DNA of 64,000 nt from Limonium bicolor (lineage: Eukaryota; Streptophyta; Magnoliopsida; Caryophyllales; Plumbaginaceae). Location: NCBI GenBank assembly GCA_023374045.1, contig CM041776.1, positions 281,665,999-281,729,998 on the forward strand, written 5' to 3'. Under the pieces are notes generated by a model. It worked only from the letters and a program-made list of their open reading frames with translations. It searched no databases and was not told where the DNA came from. This document shows, in pieces, positions 1-11,419 of this stretch. The first letter of the stretch is position 1. Every line of letters begins with the position of its first letter. A program made the position numbers and the translations under genes.

Positions 1-2625
1 AGAAGGTAGCTCCTTAAGCTCGAGCTCCGGTGGCTGTTCTATTGATGGAATTGATTTTTGAGGTTTTCTGTCAAGTTTTTCGATTGGTGGCCGGTAGGCT
101 TGATAACCCGCTTTTCCTTTTTCCATGTACGCCAGCATGGCGTTAACTTCCGGATCCTCCACCTTTTCTTCTAGAGAAGTAAATAACACTTGCTCTAGTG
201 GTACAGCTTCAGCTTTCGGGATGGAAGATAGGGAATACATGTCCTCATCTGTAGAAAAATCGCCTTCCTCCTCCTCATCATCTGTTAATCCCACTGTCTT
301 AGCATGAGGAGAAAAGTTAGAGCTTTTCTTCATCATTTTCTGCATATCGAATTCGATTGTTTCGTCCTCGTACCGCAGAGTGATTTTCCCATCGTGGACA
401 TCAATGATGGCTTTGGCAGTACTTAGAAACGGTTGACCAAGAATCAGGGGAACCTCAACATCATCATCCATTTCTAAAATGACGAAGTCAGCTGGAAAGA
501 TAAAGCGAGACACTCCAACTACCAGATCTCGGACTATTCCCATGGGCTTGATCTCTGATCTGTCAGCTAGTTGGAGTTTGAAAGGAACCGGTTGCATTTC
601 TCCTCCTTTTACTTTCAAGAAGGTGGCGTAGGGCATGATATTAATACTGGCTCCCAGGTCGCATAAACCGCTTCCACAGTCCACTCCACCTATAAAACAC
701 GGGATAACGGGATTTCCCGGATCTGTTTGTTTGGGAGGGAGTGCTCGAAGAAGAGCAGTAGAGCATTCCTCCGTGAGGTGCACTGTTTCTTTTCCAGGTT
801 TCTTCTTTTTCTTTGCTAAGAGATCCTTAAGAAATTTGGCGTAGTTAGGCATCTCTTGCAAAGCATCAATTAGAGGTATGTCGAGAGTCAGTTTCTTGAA
901 AATGCTCAAGAATTTGGAGAACTGCTCATCTAGGTGTTTCTTTTTCATCCTGTTGGGAAATGGGAGTTCACTGTTTTTAGGAGTGGAAGATGGAATGTCG
1001 ATGGTTACTTGAGATGGAGGCGGAGTAGCAGGAGTAGGAACTTGGATTTCTGAGGGAGGTGAGGCTGGATTGGTTGTGTCTTCATCATTGATGTAGGCCT
1101 CTTCGTGATTTTCTTTTTCTTTTCCTTTTCTGGTAGCAAGTTCCCTTCCACTCCTTAGGGAGATTGCACTCAAGTTTGTTGATTGGAATGTGCCATCGTC
1201 TATAAGGATTGAATTTGCTTGCTCTCTTGGATTGGGGTTAGTCTGTGAAGGGAATTGACCAGGTGGCCTTTGTTGGGTGAGTAACTGTTGAATCTGAGAT
1301 TGCAAGGCTTTTTGGTCTTTGCGCAGGGCTGCGACCTCCTCTTGCGTGTCTCGGGACTTACCCATCATTGCTTTAAACATCTCTTGCATTTGAGACATTT
1401 CAGACTCAGGATTCGAAGGAGTTTGAGTTGGTCGACTCGAAGAAGCTTCATTGCCATAAGGCTGTTGATGATACTGCCTTTGGCCTCCTTGAAAATTGGA
1501 CTGAGGCCTGTAATTTTGAGATGGTTGTAGTGTATGTGGGTTTTGGATATTGTCGGTGTTTGAGTAGCGAAGGTTGGATTGCATGTTACGTTGCCAAGGT
1601 TGCCTGTATCCTGAATTGTTGGTGAGATAGTTTGCTTCCTCTGCTGCTTTTAATTCTTGTAGTTGAGGGCATTGTTCATAGTCATGAGGCCCACCACATT
1701 GTGTACAAGAGATAGCTGGAGATGATTGGGAAAGAGGAGCATAGCCTGGAGGGATTGTAGATGATCGGGAAATCATCGACTTAGCTTGTTGGGGGTAGGA
1801 GTTCATAGCCATCTGCTCAACCACTTTCTGCAGAGTACTTACTTTTGTTGCCTGCTGAGCATTGCTCTCCATGAGTTGCTCATGGCTTTTCATCAGCAGG
1901 TCAAACTTGTTATCACTTTCCCCAACATGGTATAAACCTGGAGTGCCGCCCCTTGATCCACCGGAGGCCCAGTCTCTGATTTCTTCACAGAGAGACTCCA
2001 TGCTATTCAGAAATTGTGCTCCTGGCTTTTTCAGAATATCGGCCCCTAAGGAGGATAATACCATTGTTCTGCATGGACCGATCAAGCCTTTGTAAAACAA
2101 TTGTGATACTTGTTCTTTCGTCAGACCATGGTGAGGACAAGTAAGTAGTAGTCCTTTGAAACGGTCCCAAGTTTCACAAATATTCTCCGACCCAGGTTGC
2201 TTGAAATTATAGATTTCGGCAATCATTTCCAACGTTCGGCTCGGGGGTAGGAATTTGTCGTAGAACTTGGTGGCCATGTCATCCCAAGTACCAATGGTAC
2301 TTGGTGTCAGGCTATGATACCACTTGCTCGCACTTCCCGTCAGGCTGTGAGGGAATAATGACAGTCTTGCGTACTGGAGTACTGCGTCGGTCGCAGTTAG
2401 ACTGTTGGCATGCTGCAAGAACTTTGTAACATGTAACAGAGCTTCGTCAGGACTGGAACCATCAAACATTCCCAACTCCTTTACACATCGGATTTGATGA
2501 TATGGCTTCAGCTTCTGCCACTTATCGTATTCGGATGGGCTAAGGTGAGGAAGGATGATGGCAGGCTGTTGTCCTTGATTAGACGGCCTGTTAATATTTC
2601 GAACTGTCGCTGGTGTAGATGCCAT
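1..2625 (-). CDS. Gag-protease polyprotein of the Athila-like element (partial, open to the left edge)
   Basis: This is the structural gag plus retropepsin part of an LTR retrotransposon polyprotein. From the ATG at 2625-2623 the minus frame read open at every stretch I translated, and no stop was found before base 1. Roughly residues 45-230 form a Retrotrans_gag domain (FKGLLLTCPHHGL near 155; RDWASGG near 222). A zinc knuckle CTQCGGPHDYEQC starts near residue 307. A low-complexity linker follows, then an aspartic-protease motif CDLGASINIMPY (codons about 663-630) and, further on, VPLILGQPFLSTAKAIIDV, the second conserved block of plant Ty3 proteases. An in-frame TGA lies upstream near 2709 and no other ATG intervenes, which supports the start. 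It would act in cytoplasmic virus-like particles. Product class is secure; subfamily Athila is inferred from the motifs and the tRNA-Asp primer. Confidence 0.85.
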   Translation of the reverse strand, partial: MASTPATVRNINRPSNQGQQPAIILPHLSPSEYDKWQKLKPYHQIRCVKELGMFDGSSPDEALLHVTKFLQHANSLTATDAVLQYARLSLFPHSLTGSASKWYHSLTPSTIGTWDDMATKFYDKFLPPSRTLEMIAEIYNFKQPGSENICETWDRFKGLLLTCPHHGLTKEQVSQLFYKGLIGPCRTMVLSSLGADILKKPGAQFLNSMESLCEEIRDWASGGSRGGTPGLYHVGESDNKFDLLMKSHEQLMESNAQQATKVSTLQKVVEQMAMNSYPQQAKSMISRSSTIPPGYAPLSQSSPAISCTQCGGPHDYEQCPQLQELKAAEEANYLTNNSGYRQPWQRNMQSNLRYSNTDNIQNPHTLQPSQNYRPQSNFQGGQRQYHQQPYGNEASSSRPTQTPSNPESEMSQMQEMFKAMMGKSRDTQEEVAALRKDQKALQSQIQQLLTQQRPPGQFPSQTNPNPREQANSILIDDGTFQSTNLSAISLRSGRELATRKGKEKENHEEAYINDEDTTNPASPPSEIQVPTPATPPPSQVTIDIPSSTPKNSELPFPNRMKKKHLDEQFSKFLSIFKKLTLDIPLIDALQEMPNYAKFLKDLLAKKKKKPGKETVHLTEECSTALLRALPPKQTDPGNPVIPCFIGGVDCGSGLCDLGASINIMPYATFLKVKGGEMQPVPFKLQLADRSEIKPMGIVRDLVVGVSRFIFPADFVILEMDDDVEVPLILGQPFLSTAKAIIDVHDGKITLRYEDETIEFDMQKMMKKSSNFSPHAKTVGLTDDEEEEGDFSTDEDMYSLSSIPKAEAVPLEQVLFTSLEEKVEDPEVNAMLAYMEKGKAGYQAYRPPIEKLDRKPQKSIPSIEQPPELELKELPS

Positions 2626-2709
2626 GTCAGCTTCCGGTTTAGATTCTATCACTGTGGTGGTAATGTTTTGTTGAGTTCGTCTCTGCCTTAGAGTGCGCAG
2701 AAAGGTTCA

Positions 2710-3197
2710 CTCGATCTCTGGAATGTAACCAACCGTGTGATTATTAATATTTTCTGGGAGGCTGTTTGACCTGGTAAAAGGCATTCACCACTCAAAACAG
2801 AGAAAAGAAACTCGTTATGTGTTAGAATAAATAAAAATGTTAGGAATTAGTTGACAGAAATTATAAGTTAGTAGTTAGGTACATAAATTATAAGTTAGTA
2901 GTTAGGTACATAAATTATAAGTTAGTAGTTAGAGACAATGGAAATTAAAATGACAGAAAATTAAATGACAGAAATTATAGAATTATAAGTTAGTAGTTAG
3001 TATACTGGAAATTTGAGAGACAATGGAAATTAAATGACAGAAAATTAAATGACAAAGAATAAAGAGTTAGTAATTAGATGTCAGAAGTCAGATGTCCGTA
3101 GTCAGATGTCCAAAGTCAGATGTCCAAAATAATAGTAACAGATTATTATAATATAACAGGTGAATTATCCGGGGCTTAGGGACTAGAATAAATCAAG
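2710..3197 (-). other. Untranslated leader of the Athila-like element
   Basis: AT-rich, gene-free sequence between the primer site and gag. It contains short direct repeats (see 2858-2932) and several diverged copies of AATGACAGAAATTA-like words. No splice or packaging signal is recognised. Confidence 0.6.
2858..2932. repeat. 27-bp tandem repeat, about 2.8 copies
   Basis: Units start at 2858, 2885 and 2912 and share AAATTATAAGTTAGTAGTTA; the third is cut short. More diverged pieces of the same unit recur to about 3005. It lies in the retroelement leader and looks like replication slippage. Confidence 0.8.
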
Positions 3198-3215
3198 TCC
3201 CCGGCAACGGCGCCA
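3198..3215 (-). other. Primer binding site, complementary to tRNA-Asp
   Basis: The plus strand reads TCCCCGGCAACGGCGCCA, the 3' end of plant tRNA-Asp including CCA, so the minus-strand element carries its complement. It sits 3 nt from the LTR end, the correct place for priming minus-strand DNA synthesis. No tRNA body is present, so this is not a tRNA gene. Confidence 0.9.
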
Positions 3216-3218
3216 TTT

Positions 3219-4660
3219 TGCAGACTATATATTGTGAGTGGTTGGAACTGGTGTAATTAAAACAAAAGAAAAGAAATTAAAACTCAAAATAATAGTCGGG
3301 CTGCAAACAAATCCCGGTCGTAGTAGTATAGTAAAGTGTAAGCGACCGGGGTCAAACCGTGGGACTTATAGCGAAATAAAATAGTACCTAAGCTTGTCAC
3401 AAGAGGGGGGAATTAATTGACTTGTTTTTGTAAAATAAAACAACAGATAAGATTAACTGAGTTGAAGATAAATTAAACGGAACTCCGGGTTCAGGTTTTA
3501 TAATCTGATTAATTATGCTATCTCTACCGGTTTATTATAATAGTTTGGCAAAATTCCTGTTATTATCTTAAGGTCCGATGAAAACTCATAAGAACTCGTT
3601 TACCAGCAAATGCAAGGTCCGATGAAAACTCAAGCAAGCACTAGTAAACGGGAATTAAGTGTGAGGAATTATATTCTTGCAAATGAGTACTAACTTATCC
3701 GATGAAAATAAGTTTCCTACAGATTTACGTGGCTTAATTAACCTATCTGTTCTTCACCGATCAGATTAAAACAGATTTAGTAAAGCTTTTTAATAAATCG
3801 ATGAAATTTATTAAAAAGGTGAGAGATGAACTTTAATCGTAACAAACTGTATTTATTTTAACCGGTAGAAATATAGATTACATAATTAAACAAATTACGG
3901 CCAAACCTTCGCCCGGAGTAAATCCTCTTAGCCCAACATAATTAAAAAGACATAATAAGAAGTAAAAGAAATCATCTGGGAAAGATAATTAATTCAGCTC
4001 CACTATCTTGACTGCTAATATTTGGGCAGAGGTTGGACAGAACAACGGTATGGAAATGGAATGTTTTTATGGAATGAGGTGTTGTATGGAATTTATGTGG
4101 ATAATATGTGGATGAGATGTGATTTTTGGAGAGTTTTATGGTTTTTTTGGAGGAAAAATGGCATAAGTTTGGGGTGCAATGTGATATAGATTAATGGAGG
4201 GTTGTAGGTGTATTTATAGAGAAATATAGGGTAAAGGGAGTGGTAAGGCGGTGGTGTTAACGTGTGAAGAGATAATGATTTTATCTCTTCACACGCTGCT
4301 ATTGTGCTCTGTTCGCTGGAAGACACGTGCGTCCGGACCACCAATGTCGATTTTCTTATCTGGTGCGCTGGCGTGTGTTGGTCCGGACCAGGTGATCCGG
4401 ACACTGGTCCGGACCAAGGGTCTTTTGCCTCTAAAATGTTCGTTTTAGCTCCGATTTGATCCCCGTTTTCGCCTGCGCATTCGTCTCTTCGTGTACTTTG
4501 CTCCTAGCTTGGTTTTCCTCATGTTTAACCAATAAATTTGTGAGATAATCAATAAAACATAACTAGAGGAAAACTAACCAAAGTGGAGAAATGAGCAAGA
4601 AAAGTGCTAATATAATATATGAAATACACCTATAAAACATGCTCATTTGGACACTTATCA
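3219..4660 (-). repeat. 5' LTR of the Athila-like element (1442 bp)
   Basis: On the minus strand the LTR starts TGATAAGTGT (4660) and ends CTGCA (3219), giving TG...CA termini, and is followed by the primer site. Its outer end abuts LINE coding sequence, with the LINE frame stopping on the LTR's first codon (TGA). The first 5 bases outside (4661-4665, ACTGC) should be one target duplication; the other copy lies outside the window. The U3 part contains a cluster of GGTCCGGACC palindromes (about 4328-4425). A TATA-like site lies at 4219-4211. Confidence 0.85.
4211..4219 (-). promoter_or_regulatory. Possible LTR TATA box
   Basis: The minus strand reads CTATAAATA about 440 bp into the LTR, upstream of leader and gag, as expected for the U3 promoter. 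The call rests on motif and position only. Confidence 0.4.
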
Positions 4661-7600
4661 ACTGCAGTGAAGAAAGACATGATCTGCTGTTTTGATAGAT
4701 CGATTGCAGAACATACATCTCAGCTGGCCTATTGGGATTAGGTTCCTGGCGAATAACAGGTCCTTAGTTTGGACCCTTCCTTGTAGAATCATCCATGTCA
4801 AAAGCTCAATTCTTGGCGGAGCAAAGTTAAGCCAGAATGCATGGCACCACAGAGTAACGTTTGGGAGTTGCTGATTAATGAACGACGTATAAAAAGATTT
4901 GGTTGTATAGCCACCACTGTTGTTAGCCACCCAGTTAAGATGATCATCCATTTCTGTGAAACGCGGGGGGGGGGGGGGGGGCGTTCAGGAACACAAGAAG
5001 GTCTGAGACTAGAGCTCTTTCATACAGAAATAATGGTCTCCGCCAGATGAGAGACCATTCCCAGGTGGTGCCACTCCACTGTCCCATAGCAGAAATCGTT
5101 GCAGATTTTTGCTCGGACAATAGATATAAGCGTGGGTATCTATCCTTCAGTGGCTGAGGACCCGACCAAATGTCAACCCAGAATCGAACCCGTCTTCCAT
5201 TCGAAACTACCCAGCGCACATTTGAAGCCAGAACTGAAGCATGAGCAGGGTGCCATGCAGTTATAGACAGAATTACCTTCCAGGTGCTCTCACGTTTGAT
5301 ATTGCTCCAGAGTTGATCAGTGATTGGAAGATTGATATCGACGTCATAAATTGAACATACGATATTCTTCCATAGCCTCCCGTCTTCTAGCTGAAATTTC
5401 CACCACCATTTGAGTAAAAGAGCTGCATTTTTCACCTCCAAATCAGATATTCCCAAACCTCCTCGATCTTTTGGTTTCGAGAAGTACTCCAGGAAATTAG
5501 AGGTACACCCCTGCGCCCACTGTTGCTCCAAAGAAACTTGCTTTGCATCTGTTTAATCTGCCTGAGAACACTTTTTGGCATTTCAAATAAACTCAGATAG
5601 TAGGTGGGAAGATTCTCAAGAACCGATTTTATCAGAACGAGGCGACCTGCTTTTAAGAGGGAGGAGGATTTCTAACCTGCTAATCTGTTCAAAATTTTAT
5701 CCAGGACTGGTTTCCAAGTGGACAACCTTTTGGGACTGCCTCCAATCGTGAAGCCCAAATAGTCCATCGGAAGTGATCCGATTCTGCAGCCTATAGTATC
5801 ACAAATTGTTACTAAGTGTTCCTCTGTCGCATTAATGGGAATGGCCATGGATTTGTTCCAATTCACTTCCAAGCCTGACATTTCGTGAAGACCAAGATAC
5901 ATAGTTTGACAGTAAGTAACTCTTCCTTGCTGGAGTCACAGAAAATTAGGGTGTCGTCGGCGTATTGCAAATGGGAAATAAGGATTTCGTTGACTCCGAT
6001 AGACAGGCCCTTTCTTCTGCCCATACGAATAGCTTCTTCTAAGATCCAACTCAACCCTTCGACACAAAGCACAAAGAGGAGTGGAGAAAGTGGGTCCCCT
6101 TGACGGATTCCACGTCGAGGCTTGATGGGAGTTGATGGAACACCATTGATAAGGATGAATATAACAGAAGTGGAGATACACTCCTCTATCCAAGATCTCC
6201 AAGTATTATTGAATCCAAATAAGCATAGCATGAGATCAATAAAGGACCATGAAAGACAGTCAAACGCTTTAGAGAAATCAATCTTCAGGAGGGTGCCAGA
6301 TTTGCGTTTATGTTTCAGCCAAGCAATTACTTCATTAGTAATAAGGGGACCTTCAGTAATATGCCTTCCTTTAATAAATCCCGTTTGGGTCCCTTGGACC
6401 AGCTTGCCAATTACTTGGTTGAGTCTTGAGGAGAGGATTTTCGAGATTACCTTATAAACTGAACCGATCATGCTAATCGGTCTGAAGTCTTCGACTTTTG
6501 AGGCCCCAGGGATTTTTGGAATCAGAGTAAGCCACGTCATGTTACATCCCTTTGGAAGGTGGCTGGTGTCAAAGAAGCTGAAAACTGCTTGTGTAAAATC
6601 GTTACCGATGGTGCTCCAGACTCCCTTAATAAACTGGAAGTTAAGGCCGTCATAACCCGGCGCACTGCTCCCATCCACAGACCAAACCGTTCTTTTAATT
6701 TCCGAAGGGGTGGGCCTTGCGGTCAAATCATTGGCTTCATCAACCGTAAGTCGAGGTCTACCTGAGAGGGGAGGCGAACTTCGAGATTCAAACTTGGCAG
6801 AGAATAGTTGTAAATAGAATCTTTGAATCTCTCTTTGGATTGCAGGGGGGTCATTAGAAGTCTTTCCCTTTATGAGGAGTGAGGAGATGGAGTTGTTTCT
6901 TCTATTAATCGAGGCCCTTCTATGGAAGTATGCAGTATTATGATCTCCTTCCTTAATAAATCTATCTCTGGAAAGTTGCCTCCAATACCTTTCTTTCTCC
7001 CTTAGAATCCTCCAGATTTTGTTTATTTTTTCCAGCCTGAGCGGTTCTTGACTTTCATCTAAAGTGTCGTCCTCTATTGCTTTATCAAATTGCGCCAGTT
7101 CAGCCAAAGTCGAATTGAGGCGCTTGTCGATATTTCCGTATATCTCATTGTTCTAGCGTCTCAGAGGACGTTTAATTGCTTTGAGCTTGGAAGTCAGAGG
7201 CATCGATCGAAGTTTCAGCCATTCTTCTTTGAAGAAGCACTTAAAATCCTTATGCGCAAGCCATCCGTTAAGGGACCTGAAAGGTTTCGGGCCCCAGTTC
7301 ACGTCTATGAGGGTGATTAACATAAAGCGATGGTCGGAGAGTTTCCAAGGGTTGGCTTTAAGATTCAGTCCTGGGAAGCTAGTATACCATTCAGCTTGCG
7401 CGAAGACTCGGTCTATTCGACTCATAGATTTCTTATTTCTCCAAGTGTATTTTGCTCCCTGTAAGTTTACCTCGATCAAGCTTAGTTGGTTGATCCAGTT
7501 TTTGAGGTCTTCCATACCTTTTGTGGAGGTGCTATCCTTTCCTCTTTTTCGATCACTTCCTTTTAGGACTTCGTTCAAGTCTCTTGCTATGAGAATCGGC

Positions 7601-8011
7601 TTGGCAAAAGATGTGCCCAGGATTTCTGAGTACATGGCACTTCTGTCCTCTGGCCGAGTGGGTGCATAGACGAAGATGATAATGCCCGAGAAAGGTATGC
7701 TTGGTCAGTCAAGTTCAACGGCTATCCAACGGGAGCCTTGCAGGGAGCTTACAAGATTGATACAACTGGGGTTCCAAGTGACTATTAGTCCCCCTGAATG
7801 TCCATTTGCAGGAACTTTGATGGACTTGGCATTGTTTCTGCGCCCACAGGCCAAGGCAGCTATTGAGCGGTTGGGGACGATGCGTTTCGAGAATTCCCAC
7901 AATGTTTGCGCCTGAGTCCCGTACCTCCTTTCTGAGAATTGCCAATTTTTCTTTTCTGTTGATTCCTTTGACATTCTGGAAACAAATCAGGTTAGACATC
8001 TTTTTGGGCAC
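4661..8011 (-). pseudogene. LINE ORF2 (endonuclease-reverse transcriptase), multiply disrupted and truncated
   Basis: ORF2 nicks target DNA and reverse-transcribes the element RNA. The N-terminal AP-endonuclease part starts at 8011 (FQNVKGIN, GILETH), shifts frame near 7870, meets a TGA at 7705-7707, and continues with RDLNEVL (usually GDFNEVL; Gly changed to Arg) and the conserved LSDHR; a TAG follows at 7153-7155. The RT domain (7107-5863) is well preserved: FRPISM, TQTGFIKGRHI, KIDFSKAFD, GIRQGDPLSPLLF and the catalytic YADD. A frameshift leads to 5902-5672, a degraded stretch follows, then 5531-4944. The 17-G run (4965-4981) shifts frame again before the zf-RVT-like end (TADHVFLHC), cut at 4660. 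Family assignment is certain; it cannot encode an intact enzyme. Confidence 0.88.
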
Positions 8012-9941
8012 TTTTCTTTTCTTCGACTCGTTTGCTACGTCTCAGAATATGGGTGAAGTTTTGGAGGGACAAATTTGGATTCGGATAGTGACAATTAATA
8101 CTCCTCCCAAAGTCCAGACATTTTTGGGCTGTCGAGGGGGATGGGCTGCTGGCAAGGGATTGTGAAGGGTTTGGACTTGAGACGGGGGGGTCGTGGGGGA
8201 GGGGCAGGGCCACTTCTAAATGGATTTCGGGAGAGAGAGCGGATAAAGACTGAATTTTTTGGGTTCGTGTGACGGTTGTTTGAGAAGATAGAGGAGGAGT
8301 GCATGGGGACTGAGAGAGAGGGCTGAGTGAGGAGAAGACAGGAAGTTGTGACAGAGGAGTTGTCGGGGATTGAGGAGGGAATAGTTGTGGGTCATGATGG
8401 GGTGTCTCGGGAATTTTAGCAGATGGAGGATGGAGAGGCGGAGAGAGAGAAGGCTCCATTGTAGGGCATGAGGGGATGAGTTCTTGGGAAGTAACAACCG
8501 GCGCCGCAATCAGTCTGAAGTCCGGAGTTGGGAACTGCTCCTGAGAGGAGGTAGAACGGGAATTTTTAAGGTATGGCAGCAGCCCTTTATCGAGGAAAGG
8601 GGTAACGCGCGACGGTATGTAATTGAGAATATAGAATGCTTTCAAAATAAATGCCAGGCTGTCCCAGAAACCGCTACCGATAAAGTTGTTACTTTCTGGG
8701 GGAGAGTAATGTGGTAATTGTGCGACCTTTTGGTAATTTCTTTTGGGTTGCATCGTTACAGGTGGATGGATGGCAAAATTAGCATATGATCTGACTGTGG
8801 CCTGACGCGATGCAGGACGCACCGTTTGAGTTGGCCTTTCAGGATTGGAGGTGCGTGATTTGTTTATCCAGATTGCGTGCGACGTCGTTTGGGAGTCTTG
8901 ATGTGGGGCAGTTTCAGGACCCTGGTCGGAGTTATGCTGTGGCTCTGGTGGGGTTGGGGTTGGAGGATTCTGTCCACTTTCCAATTGGTGTGATAGTTCT
9001 TCTGACCAGTATTCTATGATCCCCACATTATATGTCAATCCTTCCACATCCACCATAACTTCCTCATTTACGATCGACATCTTCTTGGTCTCTATAGTTG
9101 CATAAGCCTCAATGAATTTTGGTAAATGATTCATATTGCTGGAAATTGCTGTGATCTTACCAAGATGATTAGTTACTGCATGGATAGCACTTTCAGACCA
9201 AGCTTGTAGGGGCAATCCTCGAATTGCTATGCTAGTGGTGCGGTTTGTAAGCTGATCTACATTTCACCACGCTTTCTTGTTCCATCTTACTTCTTCTCCC
9301 AGGTTTGATTGTAAGAATTCTTTCGCTTCGTCGTGAGTCTTAAAGATAATGGTGTATTTGGTTGGAGACAGGCACGTGATTGATTCCAAGTTTAGTTTCC
9401 AACTTGATATTAGGTGTTCCAACTTTTCCAGATTTAGTCGGAACGGAGAAGAGATCACCACGCCCCGAAGCCGCTTCTCTTTCATAGACAATGGTGACTC
9501 CAAGCTGATGAATCCTTGGGAGGCATAATCTTGGTTGGGAGGAGAGCTGTTGTGCAGTGTACTTCCACCTGGAGGAGCAGTGGGTCGCTGCTGGGGAGAG
9601 TTAGAGCGCTGCGATTTCGGCATCCATCTTTGGTGACTGATTCCTTGGCCAGATTTTTGATCAAAAGCTGTTTGAGTTTTTAGCTTGAAACCATCCACAG
9701 TCTTGCCATTTGTCTCCTGTATCGCCTGGTCGGCGGCAGATTTTAGCCTGTATTCAACGAACCCATACCTGGATTTCGTCCTTATTCTCGGAGCTTTGGG
9801 AAAACGAATACCGACTATCTGCCCATATTTGTCAAAAATCTTCCAGATGGTACCGGACCTACTTGATGGGTTGATGTTATCTATAAAAACGGTGGCTCCA
9901 GGGGTGGGTTTCCTCTCCAAATTAATATAGACAATATCCAT
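7992..9941 (-). pseudogene. LINE ORF1 (RRM/gag-like protein), one internal stop
   Basis: LINE ORF1 proteins bind element RNA. About 225 codons run from ATG 9941 to a TGA at 9264-9266, and the same frame continues to 7992, so a single nonsense codon separates the halves. The N-terminus has an RRM (ATVFIDNINPSS near residue 16; RYGFVEYRL near 59). After the break a DUF4283-like stretch carries WVRGLP-type wording (IRGLPLQAWS), then a long Pro/Ser-rich low-complexity tail. The start is the first ATG with an RRM in register. About 650 codons in total is a normal length for plant L1 ORF1. Confidence 0.75.
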
Positions 9942-10210
9942 GGATGAGTAAGCGAGAGGTTTGAATTAATGGAGTGGGTGTTTTGTGGTGATTAAGGAAT
10001 GCTAGAGGGGTAGCGAAGAAGCGGACGGAGATGCTGGGTATTTTTTGGTGGTGCTGGCTTGGTGGTGCGGCTAGTGGAGGAGGAGTCGGCATGGCGGCGG
10101 GCTGGGTTGCGAAGATTTAGAGGGGGGTTAGGAGAGCGGAGATAGAGTTTCTTCATGATTTCTTTTGCATCTTAATGACCGAGTATGTATCAGCAAATAA
10201 AAAAAAATAC

Positions 10211-10424
10211 CAGACCCCTTATATTTGAGGGCCCATTTTTATTTTACCCCTTTAGATTTTATTATGAAAAAATTGTATAAATGTTTAAATTTACTTTATA
10301 TTGAATGTTATAAGGGGCCTCATTTTACATATTTTAAATTAGTAATTTTTTTATCTTTATATAATTTAATTCTACATATTCCACTTTCGATTTTAAAGGC
10401 CCCGAAAATCATAAGACGGCCCTG
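10211..10424. mobile_element. Possible old hAT-like MITE remnant
   Basis: The left end reads CAGACCCC...GAGGGCCC and the right end, reversed, CAGGGCCGTC...GGGGCC, resembling degenerate inverted repeats around an AT-rich core. No matching 8-bp flanking duplication is visible, so the call is tentative. Confidence 0.3.
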
Positions 10425-10977
10425 CTTATGAGATTTTGTCAATGAATTTTGTCTTGTCTAGGAGTTGGAACTCGTGATGCTACCATTGCTTGGAGCCTTG
10501 AACAGACATAATGACCATCGATTGGTTCAACTGGAATTGGTGATGCTCCCGTTACTTTGAATACTTAGTGTTTCGGAGTGTTATGGATGTTTTTTTGATA
10601 TTGTTAGTCTATTGTTGTTTTATCTAGAGGATATCCCTTTATAGACTTTTATTATATGCTACTATTTTTTATTAATATGTTCTATTTTCATTGTTTAATC
10701 ACTAATTAAGGATGGTTATATATGACTAAACTTAAAATCTATGGGGAGAAACCAAAATAATCTTGAGTTTAGTTGTCATTATCATTTATAGATTTGTATG
10801 TCTTTGTAAATTCAAGAAAAAAAAATTAAAAATGTCATTTCACTGTTTTGAACCCGTTCATTTACGGTTCTGGAGATAATTAACTAGTGACCGGTTTGAT
10901 TTAGATGGTGTTGGTGGAAACGGGTGATGGTACTGATTGACCTGCAGACGTTACTCAGTATAAGTTTGTCTTAGTAG
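10425..10977. other. Intergenic, no feature seen
   Basis: AT-rich sequence between two LINEs with only short chance ORFs. Nothing recognisable. Confidence 0.5.
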
Positions 10978-11055
10978 TTTTTTTTGATAATTTGGGCATA
11001 TAGCCATATTATTAAAGATAAAAGATGGATGAGTGGCGATTGGGCCTCATTAAAA

Positions 11056-11095
11056 CCTCCCTAAGCAAAACCCAATGGGAAAAAACCTAGGGAGG
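11056..11095 (-). other. LINE 3'-tail hairpin, copy 1
   Basis: CCTCCCTA (11056-11063) pairs with TAGGGAGG (11088-11095) around a loop containing CCCAATGGG. It lies 40-80 bp from the poly(A) side of the LINE. The same loop with different but still complementary stems is found at 13313-13352 and 19126-19165. Confidence 0.7.
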
Positions 11096-11419
11096 AAAAA
11101 GAGTGCCCACCACATCCATTACAACTTATAAACCCATCTAAATACTTCCACCCAGCCAACAACAAGAAGACTAAGATGTTACAGGCCAACAAGTTGCCAA
11201 AACAAACTAGACAAGCTAGTACATGACCAAACACCAGCCGACACAACCAGCGAGACTATACATACTCCTATAGAGACGGTCCACCTCGAGAACAACTGAC
11301 CTGACCAAAAATCATCAGCTCAACACCAACCTCTCCTAAAGCCCCTCTTGATCGAGACCTACAAAATAGTTCTCAGTCTTCTTATGTGCCGAATACCTAT
11401 AATCACCCTGAGAAACCAC

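Larger units (their letters stand above)
1..4660 (-). mobile_element. Athila-like Ty3/gypsy LTR retrotransposon, 5' portion (continues off the left edge)
   Basis: Read on the minus strand, the order is LTR (4660-3219), a 3-nt gap, primer binding site (3215-3198), untranslated leader, then a gag-protease reading frame (2625 to beyond 1). A tRNA-Asp primer site, a CX2CX3HX4C gag knuckle and a DLGAS protease motif fit the Athila/Tat branch. Reverse transcriptase, integrase and the other LTR lie outside the window. The LTR begins (minus strand) with TGATAAGTGT directly after LINE coding sequence at 4661, so this element landed inside the LINE on its right. The open gag frame suggests a fairly young insertion; LTR divergence cannot be measured here. 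Confidence 0.85.
4661..10150 (-). mobile_element. L1-type LINE, degenerate, 3' end cut by the Athila-like insertion
   Basis: A minus-strand non-LTR retrotransposon. In order: a GC-rich 5' UTR (about 10150-9942), ORF1 with an RNA-recognition motif (9941-7992), and ORF2 with endonuclease, reverse transcriptase and a C-terminal zf-RVT-like region (8011-4661). ORF1 and ORF2 overlap by about 20 nt. The 3' end is not visible because the Athila-like LTR interrupts ORF2 at 4660; the rest should lie left of the window. The 5' boundary is approximate. Several stops, frameshifts and a run of 17 G make it non-functional. Confidence 0.85.

Noticed and set aside
3198..3215. tRNA-Asp gene
   Set aside because: Only the 18-nt 3' end is present, placed next to an LTR; it is the primer binding site.
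4093..4404. 103-codon minus frame in the LTR
   Set aside because: Lies within U3 of the Athila-like LTR; no domain.
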